Below, piece after piece: positions 39,111 through 46,748 of a DNA stretch of 64,000 nt. The translations under genes and the position numbers were made by a program. The stretch's first letter is position 1; each line of letters opens with the position of its first letter. The stretch lies in assembly GCF_002101815.1 (NCBI RefSeq), contig NZ_LQPM01000009.1, positions 62,001 to 126,000 on the forward strand. Reading direction: 5' to 3'. Under the pieces are notes generated by a model. The model had not been told where the DNA came from. It saw only the letters and a program-made list of their open reading frames with translations, and did no database searches. Origin of the DNA: Mycobacterium paraense. Lineage in GTDB: Bacteria > Actinomycetota > Actinomycetes > Mycobacteriales > Mycobacteriaceae.

Positions 39111-40019
39111 ATGGGCGCCGGCCACAACCACACCCCCGCCGAGGGCGACTTGTCCCGGATGATTCCGCGCATGGTCGTCGCGGCGGCGATCCTGGCGGCG
39201 TTCTTCGTCATCGAGTTGACCACCTCGCTGCTGATCAATTCGATCGCACTGCTGGCCGACGCGGGACACATGCTGACCGACGTCGTCGCGGTGTTCATGG
39301 GGCTGGCCGCGGTGACCCTGGCCCGCCGCGGCAGCTCGTCGCCCGCGCGCACGTATGGGTGGCACCGGGCGGAGGTGTTCACCGCGGTCGCCAACGCGGG
39401 GCTGCTGATCGGCGTGGCCCTGTTCATCCTGTGGGAGGCGATCCAGCGGCTCAAGGAAACCCCGTCGATCCCCGGCGTGCCGATGATCGTCGTCGCGCTG
39501 CTCGGCCTGCTGGCCAACCTGGTGGTCGCGCTGCTGCTGCGGTCGCACGCGCAAGGCAGCCTGGCGGTCAGGGGCGCCTACATGGAGGTGGTGGCCGACA
39601 GCGTCGGCAGCCTCGGCGTGCTGATCGCCGGCGTGGTCACGGTGACGACGCGCTGGCCGTACGCCGACGTGGTGGTCGCCGTGCTGGTCGCGCTGTGGGT
39701 GGCCCCCCGCGCCATCTCGCTGGCCCGCGACGCGCTGCGCATCCTGTCCGAGGCCTCGCCGGCCCACATCGACGTCGAGGAGTTGCGCAGCGCGCTCGGC
39801 GCCGTCGACGGCGTCACCGAGGTGCACGACCTGCACGTGTGGACGCTCTCGCCCGGCAAGGACATGTGCACCGCGCACCTGACCAGCGACGCCGACTCCG
39901 CCCGCGTGCTGCAGGACGCGCGCGCGGTGCTGTCGGCGCGCGGGCTGGACCACGCGACCGTGCAGATCGAGTGCCCGGGCGGCGCCGACTCGTGCTCGGA
40001 AAGCTCCGAGAGTTACTGA
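39111..40019 (+). CDS. Cation diffusion facilitator (metal efflux transporter)
   Basis: CDF transporter of 302 residues with six membrane helices and a cytoplasmic C-terminal domain. The helix-2 metal site LLADAGHMLTD (about residues 48-58) is standard. In helix 5 the usual HXXXD is EXXXD (AYMEVVADSVGS), which may shift metal preference. The short N terminus GAGHNH can add ligands. The C-terminal domain includes VHDLHVWTLSPGKDMCTAHL, and the tail ends with two cysteines (ECPGGADSC). It probably exports Zn, Co, Ni or Mn against protons. A palindromic operator lies directly upstream. The end overlaps convergent Rv0360c-like DNA by seven bases. Confidence 0.9.
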   Translation: MGAGHNHTPAEGDLSRMIPRMVVAAAILAAFFVIELTTSLLINSIALLADAGHMLTDVVAVFMGLAAVTLARRGSSSPARTYGWHRAEVFTAVANAGLLIGVALFILWEAIQRLKETPSIPGVPMIVVALLGLLANLVVALLLRSHAQGSLAVRGAYMEVVADSVGSLGVLIAGVVTVTTRWPYADVVVAVLVALWVAPRAISLARDALRILSEASPAHIDVEELRSALGAVDGVTEVHDLHVWTLSPGKDMCTAHLTSDADSARVLQDARAVLSARGLDHATVQIECPGGADSCSESSESY

Positions 40020-40429
40020 AGCCCCAGCGCGGCGCGGGCCGAGGGGTCGCAGTCGTCGAGCAGGTCCAGGCAGCGCTGGTATTCGTCGGTCTCGCCGATG
40101 GTGTCGGCCGCCTTCGCCAGTGCCGCGACGCAACGCAGGAAGCCCCGGTTGGGCTCGTGCGCGTACGGCACCGGCCCGAAGCCCTTCCAGCCGTTGCGCC
40201 GCAGCTGGTCCAGGCCGCGGTGGTAGCCGGTGCGGGCGTAGGCGTAGGCGGTGACGGCCTTGTCTTCCGCCAGCGCCTCCTCGGCCAGCGCCGCCCAGGC
40301 CACCGACGCCGACGGGTGCGCGGCGGCGACGGAGCTCGGGCTTTCGTTGGCCAGCAGCTCCGCCTCGGCGTCGCTATCGCCGGGCAGCAGGATCGGATCG
40401 GGTCCGAGAAGATCTCCCATCGACGTCAT
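40013..40429 (-). CDS. DUF3151 protein (Rv0360c-like)
   Basis: Cytoplasmic protein of 138 residues from the actinobacterial DUF3151 family. Characteristic stretches are MGDLLGPDPILLPGD at the start, SVAWAALAEEAL, AYAYARTGYHRGLDQLRRNG, WKGFGPVPYAHEPNRGFLR and YQRCLDLLDDCDP. Helical-repeat character is likely. The ATG at 40429 and one at 40420 are both plausible; a longer frame to 40489 would overlap the divergent promoter. Function unknown. It is conserved between the Rv0359- and Rv0361-like genes. Confidence 0.86.
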   Translation of the reverse strand: MTSMGDLLGPDPILLPGDSDAEAELLANESPSSVAAAHPSASVAWAALAEEALAEDKAVTAYAYARTGYHRGLDQLRRNGWKGFGPVPYAHEPNRGFLRCVAALAKAADTIGETDEYQRCLDLLDDCDPSARAALGLQ

Positions 40430-40476
40430 GGTGTCTATTTTGCCGTCCCCCCGGTGCGGGTCGCTAAGCTCCTTGC

Positions 40477-41298
40477 ATGTCCAATCCACCCGAACCCGAC
40501 CGCGGCGGCGCGCCGAGGCGGCCGGGCGGCGAAGCGCCCGGCGGCGAGGGCGCCGAGGGCCAGCCGATGGTGCCCGACGATCCCGAGACCGAGACGGTGG
40601 TGATCAACAAATCCGATCGGGGCGGCGACCCCGACGCGGATCCGGACGGGGCGCAACGCGAACGTCGTTTCACCGCACCGGGATTCGACGCGAAGGAGAC
40701 CCAGGTCATCGCGACTTCCGCCGAGCCCGCCACGGAGGTGTTCGCCTCGCCGCCGGCGGGCCAACCCGCGCCGGCGCAGCAGGGAGTTCCCCCGAAAGCC
40801 GCTGTGCCGCAATCCATCCCGCCCCGGCTTGGGGCAAAGCTGCGCACGACGCGGCAATTCAACTGGGGCTGGGTGCTGGCGCTGGTTGTGGTGGTGCTGG
40901 CGCTGGCGGCGATCGCGATCCTGGGCACCGTGCTGCTGACCCGCGGCAAGCACTCGAAAGTCTCTGAGGAAGACCAGGTTCGGCACACCATCCAGCAGTA
41001 CGACGTCGCGGTGCAGCGCGGCGACCTGACCGCGCTGCGCACCATGACGTGCGGGAACGCCCGCGACGGATACGTCGACTACGACGAACACGCCTGGCAG
41101 GAGACCTACCAGCGGGTGTCGGCGGCCAAGCAGTATCCGGTGATCGCCAGCATCGACCAGGTCGTCGTCAACGGCCAGCACGCCGAGGCGAACATCACCA
41201 CGTTCATGGCCTACGACCCGTCGCTGCGCTCGACGCGCAGCCTCGACCTGCAATACCGCGACGACCACTGGAAGATCTGCCAGTCCCCCAGCGGCTAG
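40477..41298 (+). CDS. Single-pass membrane protein (Rv0361-like)
   Basis: Protein of 273 residues. A long hydrophilic, proline-rich cytoplasmic N terminus of about 125 residues is followed by one membrane helix (WVLALVVVVLALAAIAILGTVLL, near residues 131-153). The extracytoplasmic domain of about 115 residues has NTF2-like character (HTIQQYDVAVQRGDLTALRTM, YRVSAA-type helix, then VNGQHAEANITTFM and DHWKICQSP). The layout is common among mycobacterial envelope proteins of unknown role. It overlaps convergent fba by four bases. mgtE, which separates the two in M. tuberculosis, is not here. Confidence 0.85.
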   Translation: MSNPPEPDRGGAPRRPGGEAPGGEGAEGQPMVPDDPETETVVINKSDRGGDPDADPDGAQRERRFTAPGFDAKETQVIATSAEPATEVFASPPAGQPAPAQQGVPPKAAVPQSIPPRLGAKLRTTRQFNWGWVLALVVVVLALAAIAILGTVLLTRGKHSKVSEEDQVRHTIQQYDVAVQRGDLTALRTMTCGNARDGYVDYDEHAWQETYQRVSAAKQYPVIASIDQVVVNGQHAEANITTFMAYDPSLRSTRSLDLQYRDDHWKICQSPSG

Positions 41299-42332
41299 CG
41301 GGCGCCGAGTGACTTCCCGGCGCAGTGCAGGTCGTTGCAGGCCTCCAGGACGCGCTCGCTCATGCCGGCCTCGGCCATCTTGAGGTACGTGCGCGGGTCG
41401 TAGGCCTTCTTGACGCCCACCTCGCCGTCGACCTTGAGCACGCCGTCGTAGTTGGTGAACATGTGGCCGGCGATCGGGCGGGTGAACGCGTACTGGGTGT
41501 CGGTGTCGACGTTCATCTTGACCACGCCGTAGCGCAGCGCCTCCTCGATCTCCGACTTCAGCGAGCCCGAGCCGCCGTGGAACACGAAGTCGAACGGCTT
41601 GGATCCCTCGGGCAGGTCCAGCTTGGCCGACGCCACCCGCTGCCCCTGCGCGAGGATGTCGGGGCGCAGCTTGACGTTGCCGGGCTTGTAGACGCCGTGC
41701 ACGTTGCCGAACGTCGCGGCCAGCAGGTACCTGCCGTGCTCGCCGTGGCCCAGCGCGTCGATCGTCTTCTCGAAGTCCTCGGGCGTGGTGTAGAGCTTGT
41801 CGTTGATCTCGTTGGCGACGCCGTCCTCCTCGCCGCCCACCACGCCGATCTCGATCTCCAGGACGATCTTCGCCGCCGCCGCCTGCTTGAGCAGCTCCTG
41901 CGCGATGTCCAGGTTCTCTTCGATCGGCACCGCCGAGCCGTCCCACATGTGGGACTGGAACAGCGGATCGCCGCCCGCGCTCACGCGCGCCGCCGAGATC
42001 GCCAGCAGCGGGCGCACGTAGCTGTCGAGCTTGTCCTTGGGGCAGTGGTCGGTGTGCAGCGCGACGTTGATCGGGTATTTGGCCGCGACGACGCGGGCGA
42101 ACTCCGCCAGCGCGACGGCGCCGGTCACCATGTCCTTGACCCCGAGGCCGGACGCGAACTCCGCACCGCCGGTGGAGAATTGGATGATGCCGTCGCTGCC
42201 GGCGTCGGCGAAGCCTTTGATCGCCGCGTTGAGGGTTTCCGAGGACGTGCAGTTGATGGCCGGGAAGGCGTAGGAGTTCTCCTTGGCCCGGCCCAGCATC
42301 TCGGCGTAGATCTCGGGGGTTGCGATGGGCAT
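41295..42332 (-). CDS. fba: Class II fructose-bisphosphate aldolase
   Basis: Zinc-dependent aldolase of glycolysis and gluconeogenesis, 345 residues. Zinc ligands and active site are visible in VALHTDHCPKDK (about residues 92-103), LEIEIGVVGGEEDGV, ATFGNVHGVYKPGNVKL and FVFHGGSGS, with KMNVDTDTQYAFTRP near the end. The ATG at 42332 has a strong AGGAGGAG ribosome-binding site, as expected for a highly expressed gene. It is monocistronic, convergent with the Rv0361-like gene and divergent from the DedA gene by 58 bases. Confidence 0.97.
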   Translation of the reverse strand: MPIATPEIYAEMLGRAKENSYAFPAINCTSSETLNAAIKGFADAGSDGIIQFSTGGAEFASGLGVKDMVTGAVALAEFARVVAAKYPINVALHTDHCPKDKLDSYVRPLLAISAARVSAGGDPLFQSHMWDGSAVPIEENLDIAQELLKQAAAAKIVLEIEIGVVGGEEDGVANEINDKLYTTPEDFEKTIDALGHGEHGRYLLAATFGNVHGVYKPGNVKLRPDILAQGQRVASAKLDLPEGSKPFDFVFHGGSGSLKSEIEEALRYGVVKMNVDTDTQYAFTRPIAGHMFTNYDGVLKVDGEVGVKKAYDPRTYLKMAEAGMSERVLEACNDLHCAGKSLGAR

Positions 42333-42390
42333 GGGCTCCTCCTGGCGGCTGGGCCCATCCAGTATCGCAACAAAGGTATGTTGAAGCATC

Positions 42391-43095
42391 GTGAGCACCA
42401 CCGTGACGGCCCTGCCGGACATCCTCGACCCGATGTACTGGCTGGGCGCCAATGGCGTCTTCGGATCGGCGGTGCTGCCCGGCATCCTGGTCATCGTCTT
42501 CATCGAGACCGGGCTGCTGTTTCCACTGCTCCCCGGCGAATCGCTGCTGTTCACCGGCGGGCTGCTGGCCGCGCACCCCAACCCGCCCGCGAGCATCTGG
42601 GTGCTGGCGCCGTCCGTCGCGGCGGTCGCGATCCTGGGCGACCAGACCGGGTACTTCATCGGGCGGCGGATCGGTCCGGCGCTGTTCAAGAAGGAGGACT
42701 CCCGCTTCTTCAAGAAGCACTACGTCACGGAGTCACACGCGTTCTTCGAGAAGTACGGGCCCTGGGCGATCATCCTCGCGCGGTTCGCCCCGTTCGTGCG
42801 GACGTTCGTCCCGCCGGTGGCCGGGGTGTCCTACATGCGCTACCCGGTGTTCCTCGGGTTCGACATCGTCGGCGGCATCCTCTGGGGCGGCGGTGTGACG
42901 CTTGCGGGCTACTTCCTGGGCACGGTCCCGTTCGTGCACCAGAACCTGGAAAAGATCATCCTGGGCATCCTGTTCGTCTCGCTGATCCCCGCGTTCATCG
43001 CCGCCTGGCGCGCCTACCGGGGGCGCCGCCGCGGGGCCGGCCAGGAGACCGACTCAGGACACTCGGCTTCTGCGGTACGCAACGAAAGCGTCTAG
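42391..43095 (+). CDS. DedA-family membrane protein
   Basis: DedA/SNARE-associated (VTT) protein of 234 residues, homologue of Rv0364. The family motifs are IETGLLFPLLPGESLLFTGG (about residues 34-53), LGDQTGYFIGRRIG, and FAPFVRTFVPPVAGVSYMRY. About five hydrophobic segments are visible. DedA proteins are lipid or polyprenyl-phosphate flippases or membrane homeostasis factors using proton motive force. A TATGTT box at 42377-42382 lies eight bases before the GTG, so the mRNA may be leaderless. The 3' end overlaps the convergent acetoacetyl-CoA synthetase gene by 42 bases. Confidence 0.9.
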   Translation: MSTTVTALPDILDPMYWLGANGVFGSAVLPGILVIVFIETGLLFPLLPGESLLFTGGLLAAHPNPPASIWVLAPSVAAVAILGDQTGYFIGRRIGPALFKKEDSRFFKKHYVTESHAFFEKYGPWAIILARFAPFVRTFVPPVAGVSYMRYPVFLGFDIVGGILWGGGVTLAGYFLGTVPFVHQNLEKIILGILFVSLIPAFIAAWRAYRGRRRGAGQETDSGHSASAVRNESV

Positions 43096-45006
43096 CAGCT
43101 CCGGCCTGTCGAGCGAGCTCTGCTGCACGGCCTGATCCGGCGCGGCCCCGAGCAGGATCCGCTTGATCGGGATCTCCAGCCGCTTGCCGGTCAGCGTCCG
43201 CGGGATGCCCGGAACGTCCAGGATGTCGTCGGGCACGTGGCGCGGCGAGGCATGCCGGCGGATCTCGCCGACGATTTTGGACCGCAGCGCCTCGTCGAGT
43301 TCCGCGCCGTCCGCCAGGTGCACGAAGAGCGGCATCCAGTAGCCGCCGTCGTCCTGCTCGACGCCGACGACCAGGCAGTCGGTCACCTCCGGCATCCGTT
43401 CGACGGCCGTGTAGATCTCCGCGCTGCCCATCCGCACGCCCATCCGGTTCAGGGTGGCGTCCGAACGGCCGTGCACCACAACCGATCCCCGGTCGCTGAT
43501 GGTGATCCAGTCCCCGTGGCACCACACGCCCGGGTACTTGTCGAAGTAGGCGCCGCGGTAGCGGCTGCCGTCGTCGTCGTTCCAGAAGAACACCGGCATC
43601 GACGGCATCGGCTTGGTCAGCACCAGCTCGCCCTCTTCACCGATGACGGGGTTCCCCTCGCCCTGCCAGGCCTCGATGGCCGCGCCCAGGCAGATGCAGG
43701 ACAGCTCGCCGGCCACCACCGGCAGGATCGAGCAGCCGCCGATGAAGGCGGTGCACACGTCGGTGCCGCCGCTCATCGAGATCACCGGGACCGGCCGGCC
43801 AAGTCCCTCCTGGACCCAACGGAATCCGGACGCCGGCAGCGGTGACCCGGTTGATCCCACCGCGCGCACGTTCTCCAGCGGGTACGACTCGCCCGGCCTC
43901 AATTCCTTTTTGGCGCAGGCCAACAGGTATCCGGCGCCGGCCCCGAGGAATGTGACGCCGGCGTCGGCGGCGACCCGCCACAGCCCGTCGGTGCCCGGAT
44001 GCGTCGGGCTGCCGTCGTAGAGCACGATGGTGGCGTCGGCCAGCAGGCCGGACACCAGGAAGTTCCACATCATCCAGCTGGTCGACGAGTACCACAGGAA
44101 GCGGTCGCCGGGCTTGAGCTCGAGTTGCAGGTTCAGGTACTTGAGGTGCTCGAGCACCACGCCGCCGTGACCGTGCACGATGCCCTTGGGCTTGCCGGTG
44201 GTGCCCGACGAGAACATCACCCACAGCGGGTGGGCGAACGGGACCGGCGTGATGTCCAGGGCGGCATCGTTTTCGATCGCCGCGGCCCACGGCACGGTGT
44301 CGGCGTCGACGTCGAGCCCGAGCCGCGGCACCACCACGGTGGCCTTCAGCGTCGGCATCGCCTGCCGGATCGTCGCCAGCTCGGCGCGCCGGTCGATGCG
44401 CTTGCCGGCGTACACCGAGCCGTCGGTGGCCACCAGCACGGCCGGCTCGACCTGGCCGAGCCGCGCGATGACGCCGTCCACCGACACGTCCTGGTTGCAC
44501 ACCCCCCAGATCGCGCCGACGGCGGCCGTGGCCAGGGCGGCGACGACGGCCTCGCCGACGTTGGGCAGGTACCCGACGACGGCGTCGCCGGGCCTGACGC
44601 CGAGGCCGCGCAGGTAGGCCGCGAACGCCGCCGTCTCCCGCTGCAGCCTCGCCCAGGACCACTCGGTGGATCCGTCCTCACCGACGACGATCATCGCGGG
44701 GCGCTCGTCGGTGGCGTGCCGGAATATCTCGGTGGCGTAGTTGAGCGTGGCGCTGGGGAACCACTCGGCGCCGGGCATGGACCGCGCGCCCAGCACAGCG
44801 CGGGGCGGACTGTCCGCCCGGATGTCGAAGTAGGCCCAGACGGCGTCCCAGAACCAGTCGATGTCGTCCACCGACTTTGCCCACAGGCTTTGGTAGTCGC
44901 GGTACTCGCCGCGGCCGGTCTCGGCCAGCCAGGCCATGAAGCGGGTGAGGTTGGCGCCGGCAAGCGTTGCCTCGTCGGGGATCCAGCCGCCGCTCAGTTC
45001 GCTCAT
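43054..45006 (-). CDS. Acetoacetyl-CoA synthetase
   Basis: Adenylate-forming acetoacetate:CoA ligase of 650 residues. The N-terminal acetyl-CoA-synthetase-type extension ([22 protein letters not shown]) is followed by the AMP-binding core: [20 protein letters not shown] (about residues 263-282), [28 protein letters not shown] (A5 region), and [21 protein letters not shown], with the C-terminal [15 protein letters not shown] holding the catalytic lysine. It activates acetoacetate for polymer or ketone use. The start overlaps the GH76 stop as ATGA in reverse order: GH76 is downstream. It seems inserted between Rv0364- and Rv0365c-like genes. Confidence 0.9.
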   Translation of the reverse strand: MSELSGGWIPDEATLAGANLTRFMAWLAETGRGEYRDYQSLWAKSVDDIDWFWDAVWAYFDIRADSPPRAVLGARSMPGAEWFPSATLNYATEIFRHATDERPAMIVVGEDGSTEWSWARLQRETAAFAAYLRGLGVRPGDAVVGYLPNVGEAVVAALATAAVGAIWGVCNQDVSVDGVIARLGQVEPAVLVATDGSVYAGKRIDRRAELATIRQAMPTLKATVVVPRLGLDVDADTVPWAAAIENDAALDITPVPFAHPLWVMFSSGTTGKPKGIVHGHGGVVLEHLKYLNLQLELKPGDRFLWYSSTSWMMWNFLVSGLLADATIVLYDGSPTHPGTDGLWRVAADAGVTFLGAGAGYLLACAKKELRPGESYPLENVRAVGSTGSPLPASGFRWVQEGLGRPVPVISMSGGTDVCTAFIGGCSILPVVAGELSCICLGAAIEAWQGEGNPVIGEEGELVLTKPMPSMPVFFWNDDDGSRYRGAYFDKYPGVWCHGDWITISDRGSVVVHGRSDATLNRMGVRMGSAEIYTAVERMPEVTDCLVVGVEQDDGGYWMPLFVHLADGAELDEALRSKIVGEIRRHASPRHVPDDILDVPGIPRTLTGKRLEIPIKRILLGAAPDQAVQQSSLDRPELLDAFVAYRRSRVS

Positions 45007-46124
45007 GTCTCGCTCACCGCGGTGACGTTACAGGCGGCCTCCATCAGCATCCACCCCGATAGCTGAACCGACAGATCCCGCTCGGCGATCTCCGACGCAT
45101 TGACCGCGCCCCCGACGAACTGCGCCTCTTCGCCACCCGCCTTGGGCAGCTCGGCGTCGCGGTCCCAGAACGCGCCGAACAGCGGCAGCCCGTCCACCGT
45201 CTGCCGGTAGTCCCAGGCCGACTTCGCCGACGACAGCACGATGGTGCGGGCGGTGTCGCGGGCCACGGCGTCGTCGGCGGAGTCGCCCGGCAAGCCGGTG
45301 GCGACCAGCGCGAGGTAGCGGGCGGTGATGCCGCCGAACAGGCCGCCGTCGCCGCCGCCGGCGCCGCGCAGCACGCCCGACGGCGCCATCTGCTCGCCGA
45401 CCGCCGCCACCAGCCGATGCACCCGGGCCTGATGCCGGGCCCTGGCCTCGGCGCCGGTGCGCGCGGCGAGCTCGGTCTCGAGCCCCAGCACGACGCCCTG
45501 GCAGTAGGTGTACTGCGCGCGCACCAGCGAGCCGGCCTTGATGCCGTCGAACACCAGGTGCGTCTCCGGGTCGATCAGGGTGCGGTCGATCCAGTCGCTC
45601 ATCTGGTCGGCCCGCTGCAGGTGTTCGCCGTAGCGGGCGAGGAAGATGCCCGCGGGGCCGTTGGCCGGGGCGTTGAAGAACTTGTCCTGCTTGCGCCACG
45701 GGATGCCGCCGCCGTCCGCGGGCGCCCACGCGTCGACGAACTGGTCGGCCAGCTTGGGCAGCGCGCGGTGGCGCTCGACGCCGGCCAGCCGGGCCGCGCG
45801 TTCCAGCGCCAAGGCCAGCCACGCCATGTCGTCGTAATAGCTGTTGGTCCAGCGGAAGTTGTTGCGCAGCCGGTGCGAGCGGACCTGGCGGTTGATCATC
45901 GCGTGCCGGTGCGGTTGGGGGTCGCGCAGCTGCGCGTCGACCAGGCAATCCAGCAGGTGCGCCTGCCACCAGTAGTGCCAGGTGCCGAACAGCCGGTCTT
46001 TGCGGGTCGGCGGCCAGGCCACCACGCCCAGCTGGGTGCCCGGCAGCGCCCACAGCCGCTTCAGGTGTCGCTGCGCGACAGCGGCTTCCGAGCTGGCCGC
46101 CCGGTTGGCCCATAGCTGATCCAT
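45003..46124 (-). CDS. Glycoside hydrolase family 76 protein
   Basis: Putative alpha-1,6-mannanase-type protein of 373 residues, homologue of Rv0365c. The GH76 double aspartate is in TNSYYDDMAWLALALERA (about residues 96-113), and WHYWWQAHLLDCLVDAQ, GGIPWRKQDKFFNAPANGP and YTYCQGVVLGLE also fit. There is no signal peptide, so the protein is predicted to be cytoplasmic. That is unusual for a mannan-degrading enzyme and suggests action on an intracellular oligosaccharide. The stop shares four bases with the acetoacetyl-CoA synthetase start (45003-45006), so this gene is upstream in that transcript. Confidence 0.87.
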   Translation of the reverse strand: MDQLWANRAASSEAAVAQRHLKRLWALPGTQLGVVAWPPTRKDRLFGTWHYWWQAHLLDCLVDAQLRDPQPHRHAMINRQVRSHRLRNNFRWTNSYYDDMAWLALALERAARLAGVERHRALPKLADQFVDAWAPADGGGIPWRKQDKFFNAPANGPAGIFLARYGEHLQRADQMSDWIDRTLIDPETHLVFDGIKAGSLVRAQYTYCQGVVLGLETELAARTGAEARARHQARVHRLVAAVGEQMAPSGVLRGAGGGDGGLFGGITARYLALVATGLPGDSADDAVARDTARTIVLSSAKSAWDYRQTVDGLPLFGAFWDRDAELPKAGGEEAQFVGGAVNASEIAERDLSVQLSGWMLMEAACNVTAVSET

Positions 46125-46159
46125 ACCTGTCGATCCTGCCCTAGCGCGGTGTCCGTCGA

Positions 46160-46252
46160 GTGTGCGGTCTGGGCGTTGTGTGTGCGCTCAGGGTGAGAAA
46201 TTCGCAGAAATCTCGCCGCCACCGCACACACGACGCCGCAGGCGCACACTCG
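46160..46252. repeat. Dispersed GTGTG...CACACTC intergenic element, divergent copy 2
   Basis: The divergent spacer between the GH76 and [2Fe-2S] genes opens with GTGTGCGGTCTGGGCG, close to the copy at 58981 (GTGTGCATCCTGGGCG). It closes with GCACACACG and GCACACTCG. The inner part differs and holds a GTGAGAAATTC-type stretch. The outer GAGTGTG/CACACTC bases form an inverted repeat. It is either a degenerate member of the same element or an independent one. Confidence 0.35.
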
Positions 46253-46262
46253 GCACCGGAGC

Positions 46263-46748
46263 ATGCTGGAGTCCATGGGAGATTTGACCGTCAATGGGCG
46301 GCGGCACGAGGTCGATGCCGAGGACGACACACCGCTGCTGTACGTGCTGCGCAATCACCTGGGCTTGAAGGGCACCCGGTTCGGCTGCGGGGTGGGGCTG
46401 TGCGGCGCGTGTTTCGTGCTCGCCGACGGCCGCCCCGTGTACTCCTGCGACACCCCGCTGTGGTCGGTGGCCGGCAAGTCGATCCGCACCGTGGAGGGCC
46501 TGGGCGACGACGGGCGACCGCACCCGGTGGCGCGCGCCATCGTCGCCGGGCAGGCGGCGCAATGCGGCTACTGCATGTCGGGGATCGTGGTGGCGGCCGC
46601 GGCGCTGCTGGCCGACAACCCCGACCCGACGGAGGACGAGGTGCGCGCCGCGCTGGACGCCAACCTGTGCCGGTGCGGCTCGCACAATCGGGTGGTCGCG
46701 GCGGTGCTGCGCGCCGGGGCCGAACTGCGGGGGTCCACGAATGCCTGA
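46263..46748 (+). CDS. [2Fe-2S] subunit of a molybdenum hydroxylase (IorA-like)
   Basis: Small iron-sulfur subunit of 161 residues. The N-terminal plant-type [2Fe-2S] cluster motif is FGCGVGLCGACFVLADGRPVYSC (about residues 40-62, shown by cysteines CXXXXCXXC...C). The C-terminal cluster motif is CGYCMSG...CRCGSHNR. This is the subunit type of isoquinoline 1-oxidoreductase, nicotinate and aldehyde hydroxylases. A start at 46275 (second ATG) is equally good. The stop overlaps the large-subunit gene by eight bases. No FAD subunit gene is adjacent. Confidence 0.88.
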   Translation: MLESMGDLTVNGRRHEVDAEDDTPLLYVLRNHLGLKGTRFGCGVGLCGACFVLADGRPVYSCDTPLWSVAGKSIRTVEGLGDDGRPHPVARAIVAGQAAQCGYCMSGIVVAAAALLADNPDPTEDEVRAALDANLCRCGSHNRVVAAVLRAGAELRGSTNA

